Part shown: piece by piece, positions 25,485 to 33,767 of the stretch
Position numbering within the stretch: the stretch's first letter is position 1
Layout: every line of letters begins with the position of its first letter
Source of the DNA: ASV31 sp965229765
GTDB lineage: Bacteria; Pseudomonadota; Alphaproteobacteria; Rhodobacterales; Rhodobacteraceae
Assembly: GCA_965229765.1 (NCBI GenBank)
Contig: CBDDJT010000004.1
Span: forward strand, 1-64,000
Direction: 5' to 3'
Length of the DNA: 64,000 nucleotides
The notes under the pieces: generated by a model
What the model was told of the DNA's origin: nothing
The model's input: the letters and a program-made list of their open reading frames with translations, nothing else
Databases searched by the model: none
Made by a program: the position numbers and the translations under genes

Positions 25485-26576
25485 TCATCCTGCAAGCAGG
25501 CCGGGCGCAGAAGGCGCGCGGCCATGGTAGGCGTCGTCCAGAAGCTGCCGGATGCCCGCCCGGTCAAGCGGCGCGGGGTTCCAGTAGGCGTTCTGGGTGG
25601 CAAGGTCGGCGGCCCGGTCGAGATCGGCCTCTGCCAGCCCAAGCTCGGCCAGCGCGAGCGGCGCGTTCAGGCTGCGGGCGAAAGCGTGAAGCGCCGCGCC
25701 CGGATTCGGTGCTTCGAATATCTCTGCAATGGGGGCAAGCAGGTCTGGAACGGCGGCGGCGTTGAACGCGATGGCATGGGGCAGAATGACGGCGTGGGTT
25801 TCAGCATGGGAAAGACCGAACGACCCGCCGAGAGTGTGGCAAAGCTTGTGGTGCAGCGCCATGCCCACCTGTCCCAGCACCGTGCCGCAAAGCCACGCGC
25901 CGTATAGCGTTTCGCCTCGCGCGTCGAGATCGCCGGGGGCTGCCATGACCCTTGGCAAGGCAGAGGCAAAGGCGCGCATCCCCTCGATGGCCATCACGCT
26001 GGACAGGGGATTGCGGTCTTTCGCATAAAGCCCCTCGGCCGCATGGGCGATGGCATTCAGCGCGCTTGTCACCGTCATCGGCACGGGCAGCGACGTGATC
26101 AGTTCGGCATCGTAAAGGATCACTTCGGGCCGCACCTTAGGGTCGCTCAGGGTCGTCTTGCGGCCTTTCTCTGTCTGGCCAAGGATCGGCGTGGCCTCGG
26201 ACCCCGCATAGGTCGTCGGGATCACGATCTGAGGCAGATCGGTGCGATAGGCGATGGCCTTGCCCAGTCCCGTGGTGGACCCGCCGCCGACAGCCACCAG
26301 GCAATCGGCCTGGATTTCAAGGGCGTGGGCCATCGCTTCTTCGGTGATCTCGACCGGCGTATGCATGGCCGCACGCGTGAAGATGCCCGCCGCCAGCGCG
26401 CCCACGTCTTCTGCAAGCGCATGTGCGGCAGAGGTCTGGGGCGGGGTCGACAGGATCAGGGCGCGCCGGACACCAAGGCGGCGGATCTCTTCGGCCACGT
26501 CATGCCTGACCCCGGGCCCGAAACGGACCCGGACGGCGGGGGTGTCTGTTACGAATTCCGGCTGAAAGAACGACAT
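25485..26576 (-). CDS. Maleylacetate reductase
   Basis: A 363-aa iron-type alcohol dehydrogenase family member. The nucleotide loop is AVGGGSTTGLGKAIA (near residue 92), followed by IPTTYAGSEATPILG, and the metal region HHKLCHTLGGSFGLSHAETH with the conserved His residues. This pattern is that of TfdF/MacA enzymes, which reduce maleylacetate to 3-oxoadipate with NADH in chloroaromatic and resorcinol degradation. Start 26576 with AGGGAG upstream. It leads a two-gene unit with the flavin monooxygenase; its former regulator gene, divergent, appears broken. Confidence 0.88.
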   Translation of the reverse strand: MSFFQPEFVTDTPAVRVRFGPGVRHDVAEEIRRLGVRRALILSTPPQTSAAHALAEDVGALAAGIFTRAAMHTPVEITEEAMAHALEIQADCLVAVGGGSTTGLGKAIAYRTDLPQIVIPTTYAGSEATPILGQTEKGRKTTLSDPKVRPEVILYDAELITSLPVPMTVTSALNAIAHAAEGLYAKDRNPLSSVMAIEGMRAFASALPRVMAAPGDLDARGETLYGAWLCGTVLGQVGMALHHKLCHTLGGSFGLSHAETHAVILPHAIAFNAAAVPDLLAPIAEIFEAPNPGAALHAFARSLNAPLALAELGLAEADLDRAADLATQNAYWNPAPLDRAGIRQLLDDAYHGRAPSAPGLLAG

Positions 26577-26656
26577 GCGATGGCTCCCTTTCCTCAGATA
26601 CCCCGGCAAGGACGGGAACTTAATCGAAATTGCTGGACGCAACATAGCCTGAAGTT

Positions 26657-26919
26657 CTGAAACTGGATCCGCAACACTTCGAAAGGCTTGCCGCGATCGT
26701 GGATCGGGGCGGATTGACCGAAGGCGCGCGCTTTCCTGGCGGGCCCCAGCCTGCCCTTTCACGCATGCTGCGCACCCGCAGTCGCGGATCTGCGCGCCCC
26801 TGTTCCAGCCCGGACAGCAGCTGCGTCAGCCGACGCGCCCCGGGGGAGGCATGGCCGAACGGGGCCGCGCCGGCCTGAAGGCGAACCGCACCGCGGGCGA
26901 GATCGCCGAATACCCGTAG
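26657..26919 (+). pseudogene. Remnant of a LysR-family regulator gene
   Basis: Frame from 26657 reads LKLDPQHFERLAAIVDRGGL then TEGARFPGGPQPALSRMLRT, the N-terminal helix-turn-helix of a catabolic LysR protein. Near 26780 the reading shifts: another frame continues ICAPLFQPGQQLRQPTRPG and MAERGRAGLKANRTAGEIAE before a stop at 26917. No start codon is in place and the effector domain is absent. It points away from the maleylacetate reductase gene, exactly where its activator would sit, so this looks like the decayed regulator of the aromatic pair. Confidence 0.7.
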
Positions 26920-27115
26920 ATCGCGGCGCCCCCGAAAGCCCGCTGGGAAACCTTTCTGCGCGGGACCGGAACCGAACCCCGAGGCGCACCGCTTTCGGGA
27001 CTTTATCGCCGCGCAGTCCCAAGCGCTCTCAGGCCGCATTGCGCGTCACCGCAAGGAACAACTCTGGCGCCAGGCAACCTGCGCGCCCGTCCCTGCGGGC
27101 ATCCAGAGTGTTGTT
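26920..27115. other. Chromosomal flank between the LysR remnant and the island
   Basis: No intact gene. A segment (26990-27060) can be read as RFRDFIAAQSQALSGRIARH, helical and protein-like but with no gene around it, so possibly debris. The inverted repeat ACAACTCTGG / CCAGAGTGTTGT spans 27058-27115 with GCCCG-TCCCTG-CGGGC inside; before the island entered, this would have lain just downstream of tRNA-Arg and may be its terminator. Confidence 0.4.
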
Positions 27116-27132
27116 CATGGCGGCCCCGGCAG
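27116..27132. repeat. Left attachment site of the integrated element
   Basis: CATGGCGGCCCCGGCAG, an exact 17-bp copy of 34549-34565, which is the 3' end of tRNA-Arg(CCT) plus two bases. Flanking bases differ on both sides. This is the expected duplicated core left by a tyrosine integrase acting at a tRNA 3' end. Confidence 0.85.
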
Positions 27133-27223
27133 CAGCCTCCGCCATATTTCAGGAAGGCTCAGGGCGGCTCATACGCCTCGAAGCGGACAGAAGAACCCGT
27201 ATTTTTAGAGATATGTCGGTTCA

Positions 27224-27269
27224 TGACGGCTCACTATGTCTCTTGACGGCTCAGAAAAATTAGGGGCAG
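27224..27269. repeat. Probable integrase arm-type repeats, left end
   Basis: TGACGGCTCA occurs twice 20 bp apart (27224-27233, 27244-27253), followed by AAATTAGGGGCAG (27257-27269), whose exact copy is near the right end at 34496-34508. Inside the element at both ends, they suit arm-binding sites of the integrase or excisionase. Confidence 0.45.
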
Positions 27270-27311
27270 GATAGTGTCAAGAATGCATCTCCGCTATAAG
27301 GACCGCCCCCT

Positions 27312-27536
27312 ATGACAGCCAATGTCACGCCCTTCCCCGGCACCGCCCAACGGCTCGCCGCCATGTTCTACATGTCGGACAGCGAACACGAACGCTGCCC
27401 CGAGGTCTGGCGGGACACCGCAGCCTGTCTCATCACCTACCTTGAAGACGAGGGCATGACGACTGAGGAAGCCGCCGCGGTGGCGGGGCTGCCCGTGGCC
27501 GTCGTTGCCGAATACCGCTGGCGGGTCGGGCTGTGA
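27312..27536 (+). CDS. Small protein upstream of the integrase
   Basis: 74 aa with a central acidic part and the C-terminal segment MTTEEAAAVAGLPVAVVAEY followed by RWRVGL, which resembles a helix-turn-helix recognition unit (GLP/S turn). It could be a small DNA-binding regulator or a directionality factor. The stop overlaps the integrase start (GTGA at 27533-27536), so both are translated together. No family recognised. Confidence 0.6.
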   Translation: MTANVTPFPGTAQRLAAMFYMSDSEHERCPEVWRDTAACLITYLEDEGMTTEEAAAVAGLPVAVVAEYRWRVGL

Positions 27537-28936
27537 GCGCCGCAGAGGGGCGCGCGCCCCGAACCCGGCGCACGAAGGCGAACGCCGCCCCCGTGACGGT
27601 GCTGGAACTTCAGAACGCGGCCCCCGGTGCCGTCCTCAGCCTCGGGGGCGGGCTCTACTTCCGCGCCACGGGCCGCAACGAGGTCTCGGGCAAGGCATAC
27701 GGGCGTTGGACCTTCCGGTTCACGTCCAAGGACCCCGCCTTCATCGCCCGGCAAGAGGCCGCCGGGGCCCGCACGCGGCAACGAGAGGCCGGGCTGGGCC
27801 CCTTCCCCGAGGTCTCGCTCAGGGAAGCCCGGGCTGAGGCCGCCCGCCTCTACGGCCTTGTGCGCGCCGGGACCGACCCGTTGGAGCAGACACGGCGGGA
27901 CATGGCCACGCAAATGGACGAGGCACGCCGCCCTCGCATTACTTTCGCGGATGCCGTTGACGGATACCTGACCGCCAAGCTGGACGCCTTCTCGAACGCC
28001 AAGCACCGGGCGCAATGGCGGTCCACCTTGGTCGGCTATGCCGTGCCGATCATCGGGGAAATCCGTGTTGCCGACATAGCGACCCCGGACGTGCTGCGCG
28101 TCCTCGAACCGATCTGGCGGGAGAAGACGGAAACCGCCTCCCGCTTGCGGGGGCGGATCGAAAGCGTGCTGGCATGGGCCACCGTCGCCGGGCACCGGGA
28201 GGGGGACAACCCGGCGCGCTGGGCGGGGAACCTCAAAGAACTCCTGCCAGCACCACGCCAGATCGCGAAGGAGGTTCACCGCCCAGCGCTGGCGCTAGGC
28301 GACGTGACACGCTGGCTGGGCGACCTGCGACAGCGGGACGGGTTTGGGTCCCGTGCGCTGGAATTTCTCGCCCTGACCGCAGCACGGTCGGGTGAGGTGC
28401 GCGGCGCGACTTGGGATGAGTTCGACCTCGACGCCGGTCTCTGGATCGTCCCGGCGGATCGCATGAAGGCGGGGCGAGAACACCGCGTGCCGCTGTCCGA
28501 GGACGCGGTGGCGCTGCTGCGCGCCCTGCCCAGGCTCGACGGCAGCCCCTACGTCTTCCCCGCGCCCAAGGGCGGGATGCTGTCCGACATGACCCTCAGC
28601 GCCGCCATGAAGCGCATCCACGAGGCGGCTGTGGCCGCTGCCGGGGGTGACGAAGGGGCAGGATACCTTGACCCGGCCAGCAAGCGCCCTGCGGTCCCGC
28701 ACGGGCTGCGCAGCACCTTTCGGGACTGGGTGGCAGAACGGACGACCTTCCCCGGGGACATGGCCGAGGTGGCGCTGGCCCACAAGATCAGCAACGCGGT
28801 GGAAGCCGCATACCGCCGGGGGGACATGGTGGAGCGCCGCCGGGGGATGATGCAGGCATGGGCAGACTTCCTTGCCGGTCGCGCCGCCACGGGCGGCGAC
28901 GTGCTGGCGTTCCCTGCACGGGGGGCGAGCGCATGA
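27533..28936 (+). CDS. int: Tyrosine integrase, P4-type with N-terminal DUF4102-like arm domain
   Basis: 467 aa. The N-terminal part (GGGLYFRATGRNEVSGKAYG, then RWTFRFTSKDPAF) resembles the arm-binding domain of P4-like integrases; a core-binding domain follows (ITFADAVDGYLTAKLDAFSN). Catalytic residues in the C-terminal domain: Arg285 in TAARSGEVRGATWDEFDLD, His390 and Arg393 in HGLRSTFRDW, His417 in LAHKISNAVE and Tyr427 in AAYRRGD. These enzymes recombine at tRNA 3' ends, matching the tRNA-Arg site. GTG start overlaps the preceding stop. The next gene overlaps its stop (ATGA). Confidence 0.93.
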   Translation: MSAAEGRAPRTRRTKANAAPVTVLELQNAAPGAVLSLGGGLYFRATGRNEVSGKAYGRWTFRFTSKDPAFIARQEAAGARTRQREAGLGPFPEVSLREARAEAARLYGLVRAGTDPLEQTRRDMATQMDEARRPRITFADAVDGYLTAKLDAFSNAKHRAQWRSTLVGYAVPIIGEIRVADIATPDVLRVLEPIWREKTETASRLRGRIESVLAWATVAGHREGDNPARWAGNLKELLPAPRQIAKEVHRPALALGDVTRWLGDLRQRDGFGSRALEFLALTAARSGEVRGATWDEFDLDAGLWIVPADRMKAGREHRVPLSEDAVALLRALPRLDGSPYVFPAPKGGMLSDMTLSAAMKRIHEAAVAAAGGDEGAGYLDPASKRPAVPHGLRSTFRDWVAERTTFPGDMAEVALAHKISNAVEAAYRRGDMVERRRGMMQAWADFLAGRAATGGDVLAFPARGASA

Positions 28937-29700
28937 TCGGGGACGACGCCGGGGGCGGTGGAGTAGGTGAGACGCTTGCCGAGATACTGGCAGGGGGCGA
29001 CGGTCCTTTCACGCGGCGGGAACTCCACGGCCTTCTCGACGGCCTTCTGGACAGCGCGGAAGGCCTTGGCGGTTGCCACGACCCCAAAGAGTTCTGGAAG
29101 TTCGTTACGGCCGTGGCGCATGGGCGGGGGATAGCCGAACACCTCGACGCAGCGGGTGCCGAAGCCGAGAACGAAGTTCCCGACGGTAACGCGAAGACGC
29201 GGGACAGGCGGAGGCAGCGCGCCTACCTAATCGGGGTGGTGCAACGTCTGATCGCGGACACTGGCGAAAACGGTCTCCTGCCACAGAGGTTCGACCACGT
29301 GTCGGTCGCTTTTGATCTCGGTCACCTGCTGGGCGGTAACAGGGGTGAAGGTTCGGCAACGCCCCGCATCTTCTATGCAGGAAGTAGAAGCGACCCGGAC
29401 AAGGCGGAGGAACGTCAACTGAGGGAGTTCGCGCGGGTCATGCTGGTGGCCGCCACACTATACCGTGCCGCCGCCAACCGAACATCACAAGCGGCTGCAT
29501 GGCGTGAACTCATGGGCCACCGCGACGAAAAGCACCTGTGGGACCGTTGGAAGAAGAAGGCTTTGGAGGCAAACGAGGCCCTGTTGGCCGAGGCCGAGGC
29601 CGCCGGAAAGCGCCGCGACGAGGCGAGCCACTTCCACATCTCCGACGACCAAGCGAAATACTGGGCGAGGCTGGCATTGACAGAAGGCGGGGAGGTGTAA
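28933..29700 (+). CDS. Unknown 255-aa protein of the integrated element
   Basis: Start ATG overlaps the integrase stop. Predicted soluble and mixed in charge, with Gly-rich N-terminus (IGDDAGGGGVGETLAEILAG), an Arg-rich helix (KTRDRRRQRAYLIGVVQRLI), and a C-terminal helical segment ending HISDDQAKYWARLALTEGGE. No motif of a known nuclease, helicase or capsid gene is visible. Its location between int and alpA, co-translated with int, suggests a role in integration, regulation or host-phage interaction. Could be cargo; the function is unknown. Confidence 0.65.
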   Translation: MIGDDAGGGGVGETLAEILAGGDGPFTRRELHGLLDGLLDSAEGLGGCHDPKEFWKFVTAVAHGRGIAEHLDAAGAEAENEVPDGNAKTRDRRRQRAYLIGVVQRLIADTGENGLLPQRFDHVSVAFDLGHLLGGNRGEGSATPRIFYAGSRSDPDKAEERQLREFARVMLVAATLYRAAANRTSQAAAWRELMGHRDEKHLWDRWKKKALEANEALLAEAEAAGKRRDEASHFHISDDQAKYWARLALTEGGEV

Positions 29701-29785
29701 GCAGCAGCTTTTGTCCCCAAGTGCTGCCGCGTTTCATGCCAAATCGGCTCAGGATGTCTCAAACGCTTACGCGAAGGAGGCACGC

Positions 29786-29986
29786 ATGACCGACAAGGCC
29801 CACATCCCCGACATTCTGCTTCCCAAGGCCGAGGTGCTACGGCGCACGGCGCTCAGCCGTCCGACCATGCATCGTCTCGTCGCGGCTGGTGACTTCCCCC
29901 GCCCCGTGCAGATCGCCGTGCGCCGCGTGGCGTGGCGAGCGAGCGACGTGGCCTCGTGGATCGCATCCCGCCAGCCCGCAGAGTGA
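29786..29986 (+). CDS. alpA: AlpA-family transcriptional regulator
   Basis: 66-aa MerR-like winged HTH protein: LPKAEVLRRTALSRPTMHRL, then VAAGDFPRPVQIAVRRVAWR and ASDVASWIASR, the exact layout of phage AlpA regulators. In satellites and prophages AlpA switches on int, xis or replication genes. A very good ribosome site (GAAGGAGG, 5 nt spacing) precedes the ATG. It stands 86 nt after the unknown gene and 62 nt before the primase-helicase. Confidence 0.9.
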   Translation: MTDKAHIPDILLPKAEVLRRTALSRPTMHRLVAAGDFPRPVQIAVRRVAWRASDVASWIASRQPAE

Positions 29987-30048
29987 TCTGACCCCCAAAA
30001 GGAAGGGCCGCCTCGCCCCACGCGAAAGACGGCCCGAAAGGGATTTTC

Positions 30049-32421
30049 ATGCCAAAGGATACCAAGCCCGCCACCAGCGGGCAAGCTGACGCGCATCGGC
30101 CCGACCCCGAGAAGGCGCTAGACTTCATCCGCGCGATGTTCGAGCCCGGGGACGTGATCGAACTACGCGCTATCGCCCCCGATGGCGGGGCGGTCGCACT
30201 CTGCGGGCGTGTCGGGGACCCCGGGGACGCACTTCTGGACTTCATCCGTCAGCACGAGGGAAAGCGGAACCTCTACGTTGGGATGAACCCACGCCCCGAT
30301 GTATTTGCCGGGACCGAGCGCGCGGCGAAAGCAGAAGATATTCAGGCACGGCGCTACGCTGTTCTCGACCTCGACCGAAAAGACGCGCCCAACACCGACC
30401 CGGACTGGTCAAAGACAATCGCGGAGATCGGCAAGGTCCTAGCCCCGGCGGTGGAGGTGAATACCGGGAACGGCTCCCACGTCTGGCTGCCGGTTGAGGA
30501 TGCCACGGGCACAGGGGGGCCTGCCGGTGCGCAGCTAAAGGCCGCGCTGGCGCGCGTCGGGTCGGACGACGTGAGCGACCTGCCGCGCATTGTGCGCCTG
30601 CCTTGGACGACGAACCTGCCGACGAAAAGCAAGCGCGACCGAGGTTACGGTGAGGCGGTGGCCCACACCGCCCCTCAGTTCACCGTCAAGCCTCGGGTAT
30701 TTCAGCAACCGCACACAGTGGCCGAAATCTCCGAGGCGCTGGGAAAGGTCGCCGACAAGCTGGCCCTGCCGGGCAAGGCGGGCGTGGGCGTCGGAGACGC
30801 CCCATGCGGCCCTGCCAGCGGGCCGAACGGCCAGAAGACCCCGACACCCGCGCCCAGCGCGGAATTGCTCCGCATGGCCCTTGAGGAACTTCCCAACGAT
30901 CAGGGCGGACCCTTTGACGACCGCGACGAGTGGATCACTGTCGGCCATGCGGTGAAAGGCGCGGCGATGGCAGCGGGCGTTGAGCCCGAAGCGCGAGACG
31001 CATGGCTGGAGTGGAGTGGCAAGTGGGGGGGCGACCCCAGCGAAGCTGAGCGGGTATGGAGCACCCTCTCTGGGTCCCGCTGCGGTTGGGGCACGCTTAT
31101 GCGGATGCTCGAGAAACACAATCCCGAAGGCGCGGCCCGGGTAAAGTCCGCGGAGGCGCAAATGCAGTTCCCCCCGCTGCCGAAGGGGTTCACGTTGCAG
31201 CCCTTCGTGCCCCGCCAGTCGACCCAGATACCGCCCCGGCAATGGCTCTACGGGCGGAATGTGATCCGGGGGAATGGGTCGCTTCTTGTCGCCCCTGGGG
31301 GTCGCGGGAAATCCGGGCTGGTGATGGTCGAAGCCTTGGCGATGGCGACGGGCCGCACTTTGCTCCACGACGCCCCGCGCCGCGCCCTTCGGGTCTGGTC
31401 CCACAATGCCGAGGACGACCTTGAAGAGATGGAACGCCGGGTGCGCGCGGCGATGCAACACCACCAGATCACCGAGGCCGACTACGCGGGCAACCTGTTT
31501 CTGACTTCGGGGCGGGACCTTCCTCTGTTGCTCGCCAAGGACGGGCGGGACGGCCTCACGGTCAATGAGGATGCGCTGAGCATCTTGAAGGATACGATAG
31601 CGGCCAACGAAATAGACGTGCTCATTCTCGACCCTTTGGGCGCGATGCACACCCTCCCCGAGAACTCCAACGAAGCCGCAAACGTGCTGATGGGGGCGCT
31701 GCGAACGCTGGCGGGGACGACGCAGATCGGCCTGCTGCTGGTTCACCATGCCGGGAAAGCAGCAGGCAGAGACATGGCGGGCCATGGCGCATCAGCATCA
31801 CGCGGCGCGTCCGCCTATACCGACGCCGCGCGGGTGGTCCGGCAGTTGGACGCGATGGGCAGCAAAGACGCCCAGCGCTACGGAATACCTGACGCCGAGC
31901 GCTGGCGCTACGTCCGCGTAGACAACGGAAAGTCGAACCTCGCCCCAGCCGAGGCTGCGCGATGGCTCCACCTCAAAGGGGTGCAGCTTCCGAACGGAAC
32001 CCCAGACTACCCCGATGGGGACAACGTGCAGACGGTCGAGGTATGGACACCCCCGGCACCGGGGGCGGGAGGGCTCACTGACGACGAAATCCGCGCCGTT
32101 TACGAAGCGGTGAAGGCTGCCCCCGAGGACAGACGCAGAGCGCACACGAACGCGCGCGGGAAATGGGTCGGCCATGCAATCGCGAAGGCTTTGGGGCTCG
32201 ACATAGGCGACCCCGGGTCGGGCAAGGAAGACGAGGACCCGTCGCATGGGTTCAACCGTGACCACATCAAGGACGTAACCAAGGAGATGCAGCGACGGGG
32301 GTTTCTGAAAGAGGTCCGGTGCAAGAACAGCAAGGGGGGCGAGACCCCCTTCATAGAGGCCGCCGACGCTCCGCCGTCGTCTCAAGACCATGAAAACGAC
32401 GATGACGAGGCCACGGAATGA
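30049..32421 (+). CDS. Primase-helicase replication protein of the element
   Basis: 790 aa. The N-terminal 250 residues resemble the RepB/archaeo-eukaryotic-type primase fold (RYAVLDLDRKDAPNTDPDWS with an acidic pair, then NTGNGSHVWLP and LPRIVRLPWTTNLPTKS). A PriCT-like helical part follows (DRDEWITVGHAVKGAAMAAG). The C-terminal half is a RepA-type hexameric ATPase: Walker A APGGRGKSGL near residue 415, Walker B VLILDPLGAMH near 525, LLLVHHAGKA as sensor-like segment. It would open and prime replication of the excised element, probably from the iterons just downstream. Acidic, low-complexity end. Confidence 0.85.
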   Translation: MPKDTKPATSGQADAHRPDPEKALDFIRAMFEPGDVIELRAIAPDGGAVALCGRVGDPGDALLDFIRQHEGKRNLYVGMNPRPDVFAGTERAAKAEDIQARRYAVLDLDRKDAPNTDPDWSKTIAEIGKVLAPAVEVNTGNGSHVWLPVEDATGTGGPAGAQLKAALARVGSDDVSDLPRIVRLPWTTNLPTKSKRDRGYGEAVAHTAPQFTVKPRVFQQPHTVAEISEALGKVADKLALPGKAGVGVGDAPCGPASGPNGQKTPTPAPSAELLRMALEELPNDQGGPFDDRDEWITVGHAVKGAAMAAGVEPEARDAWLEWSGKWGGDPSEAERVWSTLSGSRCGWGTLMRMLEKHNPEGAARVKSAEAQMQFPPLPKGFTLQPFVPRQSTQIPPRQWLYGRNVIRGNGSLLVAPGGRGKSGLVMVEALAMATGRTLLHDAPRRALRVWSHNAEDDLEEMERRVRAAMQHHQITEADYAGNLFLTSGRDLPLLLAKDGRDGLTVNEDALSILKDTIAANEIDVLILDPLGAMHTLPENSNEAANVLMGALRTLAGTTQIGLLLVHHAGKAAGRDMAGHGASASRGASAYTDAARVVRQLDAMGSKDAQRYGIPDAERWRYVRVDNGKSNLAPAEAARWLHLKGVQLPNGTPDYPDGDNVQTVEVWTPPAPGAGGLTDDEIRAVYEAVKAAPEDRRRAHTNARGKWVGHAIAKALGLDIGDPGSGKEDEDPSHGFNRDHIKDVTKEMQRRGFLKEVRCKNSKGGETPFIEAADAPPSSQDHENDDDEATE

Positions 32422-32450
32422 AACAGAACACCCGGCACCGGGGGGCGCGA

Positions 32451-32740
32451 AAACTAGGGGTAAAACTAGGGGTAAAACCGGGGGTAAACCGGGGGTGCGG
32501 AAAGAATGAAACTCACTGGGGGTTACCCCCCCCCCGCCCCCCCCAGCGGGGGGGGTTACCCCCAGTTTCCAGTTTCCCGGGTTACTATAGGGGGGAAACT
32601 GGGGGTGGGGGAAAATAAGGGCTTTTTGGCCGCCCGGTGCCCGGACAAGCCCCCGGTGCCAGAACACCCTCCGGTGCCCGGAAACCGACAAGGGCAACGC
32701 GCCCCAAACCGGGGGAAAAACTGGGGCAAAACTGGGGGTG
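32451..32740. repeat. Iteron array and G/C palindrome, candidate replication origin
   Basis: Four 12-bp tandem units from 32451 to 32497: AAACTAGGGGTA twice, AAACCGGGGGTA, AACCGGGGGTG. Further direct copies: 32596-32607 (AAACTGGGGGTG), 32706-32717, 32718-32729 and 32729-32740. An inverted copy TACCCCCAGTTT is at 32557-32568. A long near-palindrome, CACTGGGGGTTACCCCC to GGGGGTTACCCCCAG, spans 32514-32566. It lies straight behind the primase-helicase gene, the usual place for a satellite origin. The runs of four or more G also predict G-quadruplexes. Confidence 0.75.
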
Positions 32741-32808
32741 GCGCTCAACCCCTCCAACCGACCCCGCCCCCGCGACATGACAACCTCTAAGAAGAGTGGA
32801 AACGACCC

Positions 32809-33303
32809 ATGACGACCTCCACCAGCGCCGACAAAGAGCACCCCAAAGGCGCGACGCGCGCGGAACGTCGCAAGCTGCTGCGCGCGGCCACCAAGGCAGC
32901 GAAGGCCGCCGCGCGCAATGCCTTCGACTATACCCCCGACGGGAAGCTGACCCGGGTCACGAACCCCCGCGCAATAGCCCGGCTAGAAAAAGCGTATCTG
33001 ACCTTCGTGGAAATCATGGTGCAGCTTGGAGAGCCGGTGCCCTTTATCGTGCCCCTCGATGAAGACGACGCTAAAGCCTTCCCCCGATACGATCCGAAAG
33101 AGAACCCTCCCGGGTCCCGATCGTGGCTGGCCGTGTCGTTGGACGTGGAAGGCCGGTTCACCCACGTCATGCAACACATTGTGCCGCCCGGTCGCGGCGA
33201 AACCGAGGACAACGCCTTTGCCGCCACAGTCCTGCTGGAAACGCTAGAAGACCGGGCAGCGCACCCCGGCTTCCCTATAACGGAGCCCGAGGGGACGTGC
33301 TGA
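32809..33303 (+). CDS. Hypothetical protein of the element
   Basis: 164 aa, soluble. The N-terminus is basic and helical (GATRAERRKLLRAATKAAKA), followed by a compact part with FVEIMVQLGEPVPFIVPLDE and SRSWLAVSLDVEGRFTHVMQ. No known family. It is the last plus-strand gene of the element and follows the origin-like DNA by 68 nt. An alternative short frame overlaps but has weaker codon use. Confidence 0.55.
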   Translation: MTTSTSADKEHPKGATRAERRKLLRAATKAAKAAARNAFDYTPDGKLTRVTNPRAIARLEKAYLTFVEIMVQLGEPVPFIVPLDEDDAKAFPRYDPKENPPGSRSWLAVSLDVEGRFTHVMQHIVPPGRGETEDNAFAATVLLETLEDRAAHPGFPITEPEGTC

Positions 33304-33364
33304 GGGCCGCAGGGCCCATAGCCCCGCGCTGAGGTTGCCGCATGGGGTCAGGCGGTAGATCAGA

Positions 33365-33757
33365 CTAGGTGCGCGGGCACGCACCGTAATACTGAGAGGG
33401 GGCAAAATCCCCGGGGCCTATGACCGTGTGGCGACTGTGCGCGGCTTGGCCCGACGCGTGAATAGCGGTCACGTTGAGCGAACCGGTCGGCACCTGTTCG
33501 ATGAAAGTGATGCCACTCGAAAAGGGGACAGCAATCAGCTGCGCCGCCCCCATATTGCCTGTAATGAAAGCCTCGTTTGTGACGCTATCCCAGCTAATCC
33601 GAAAAGAAAAATCGGCTTTCTGATAACCCTTCTCGGGGCTGGAATACGACGTGAACCGGCAAGAATACTCGACCAATTCCGCGCGCACGGCGCTTGCTCC
33701 GAACAAGCCAAACAGCGCCGCCAGCGCCACGGCATAGGGCTCTATCTTCATCTTCAT
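33365..33757 (-). CDS. Small secreted protein, element cargo
   Basis: 130 aa with a signal peptide (MKIEPYAVALAALFGLFGAS then AVRAE) and a mature domain beginning LVEYSCRFTSYSSPEKGYQK and ending QYYGACPRT, so one Cys near each end may form a disulfide. It is the distal gene of a two-gene minus-strand unit. The upstream stop TGA overlaps its ribosome site (TGAGGAAAAAGAG then ATG), so translation is coupled. Function unknown; a periplasmic protein may alter phage entry or host surface, but that is a guess. Confidence 0.6.
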   Translation of the reverse strand: MKMKIEPYAVALAALFGLFGASAVRAELVEYSCRFTSYSSPEKGYQKADFSFRISWDSVTNEAFITGNMGAAQLIAVPFSSGITFIEQVPTGSLNVTAIHASGQAAHSRHTVIGPGDFAPSQYYGACPRT

Positions 33758-33767
33758 CTCTTTTTCC

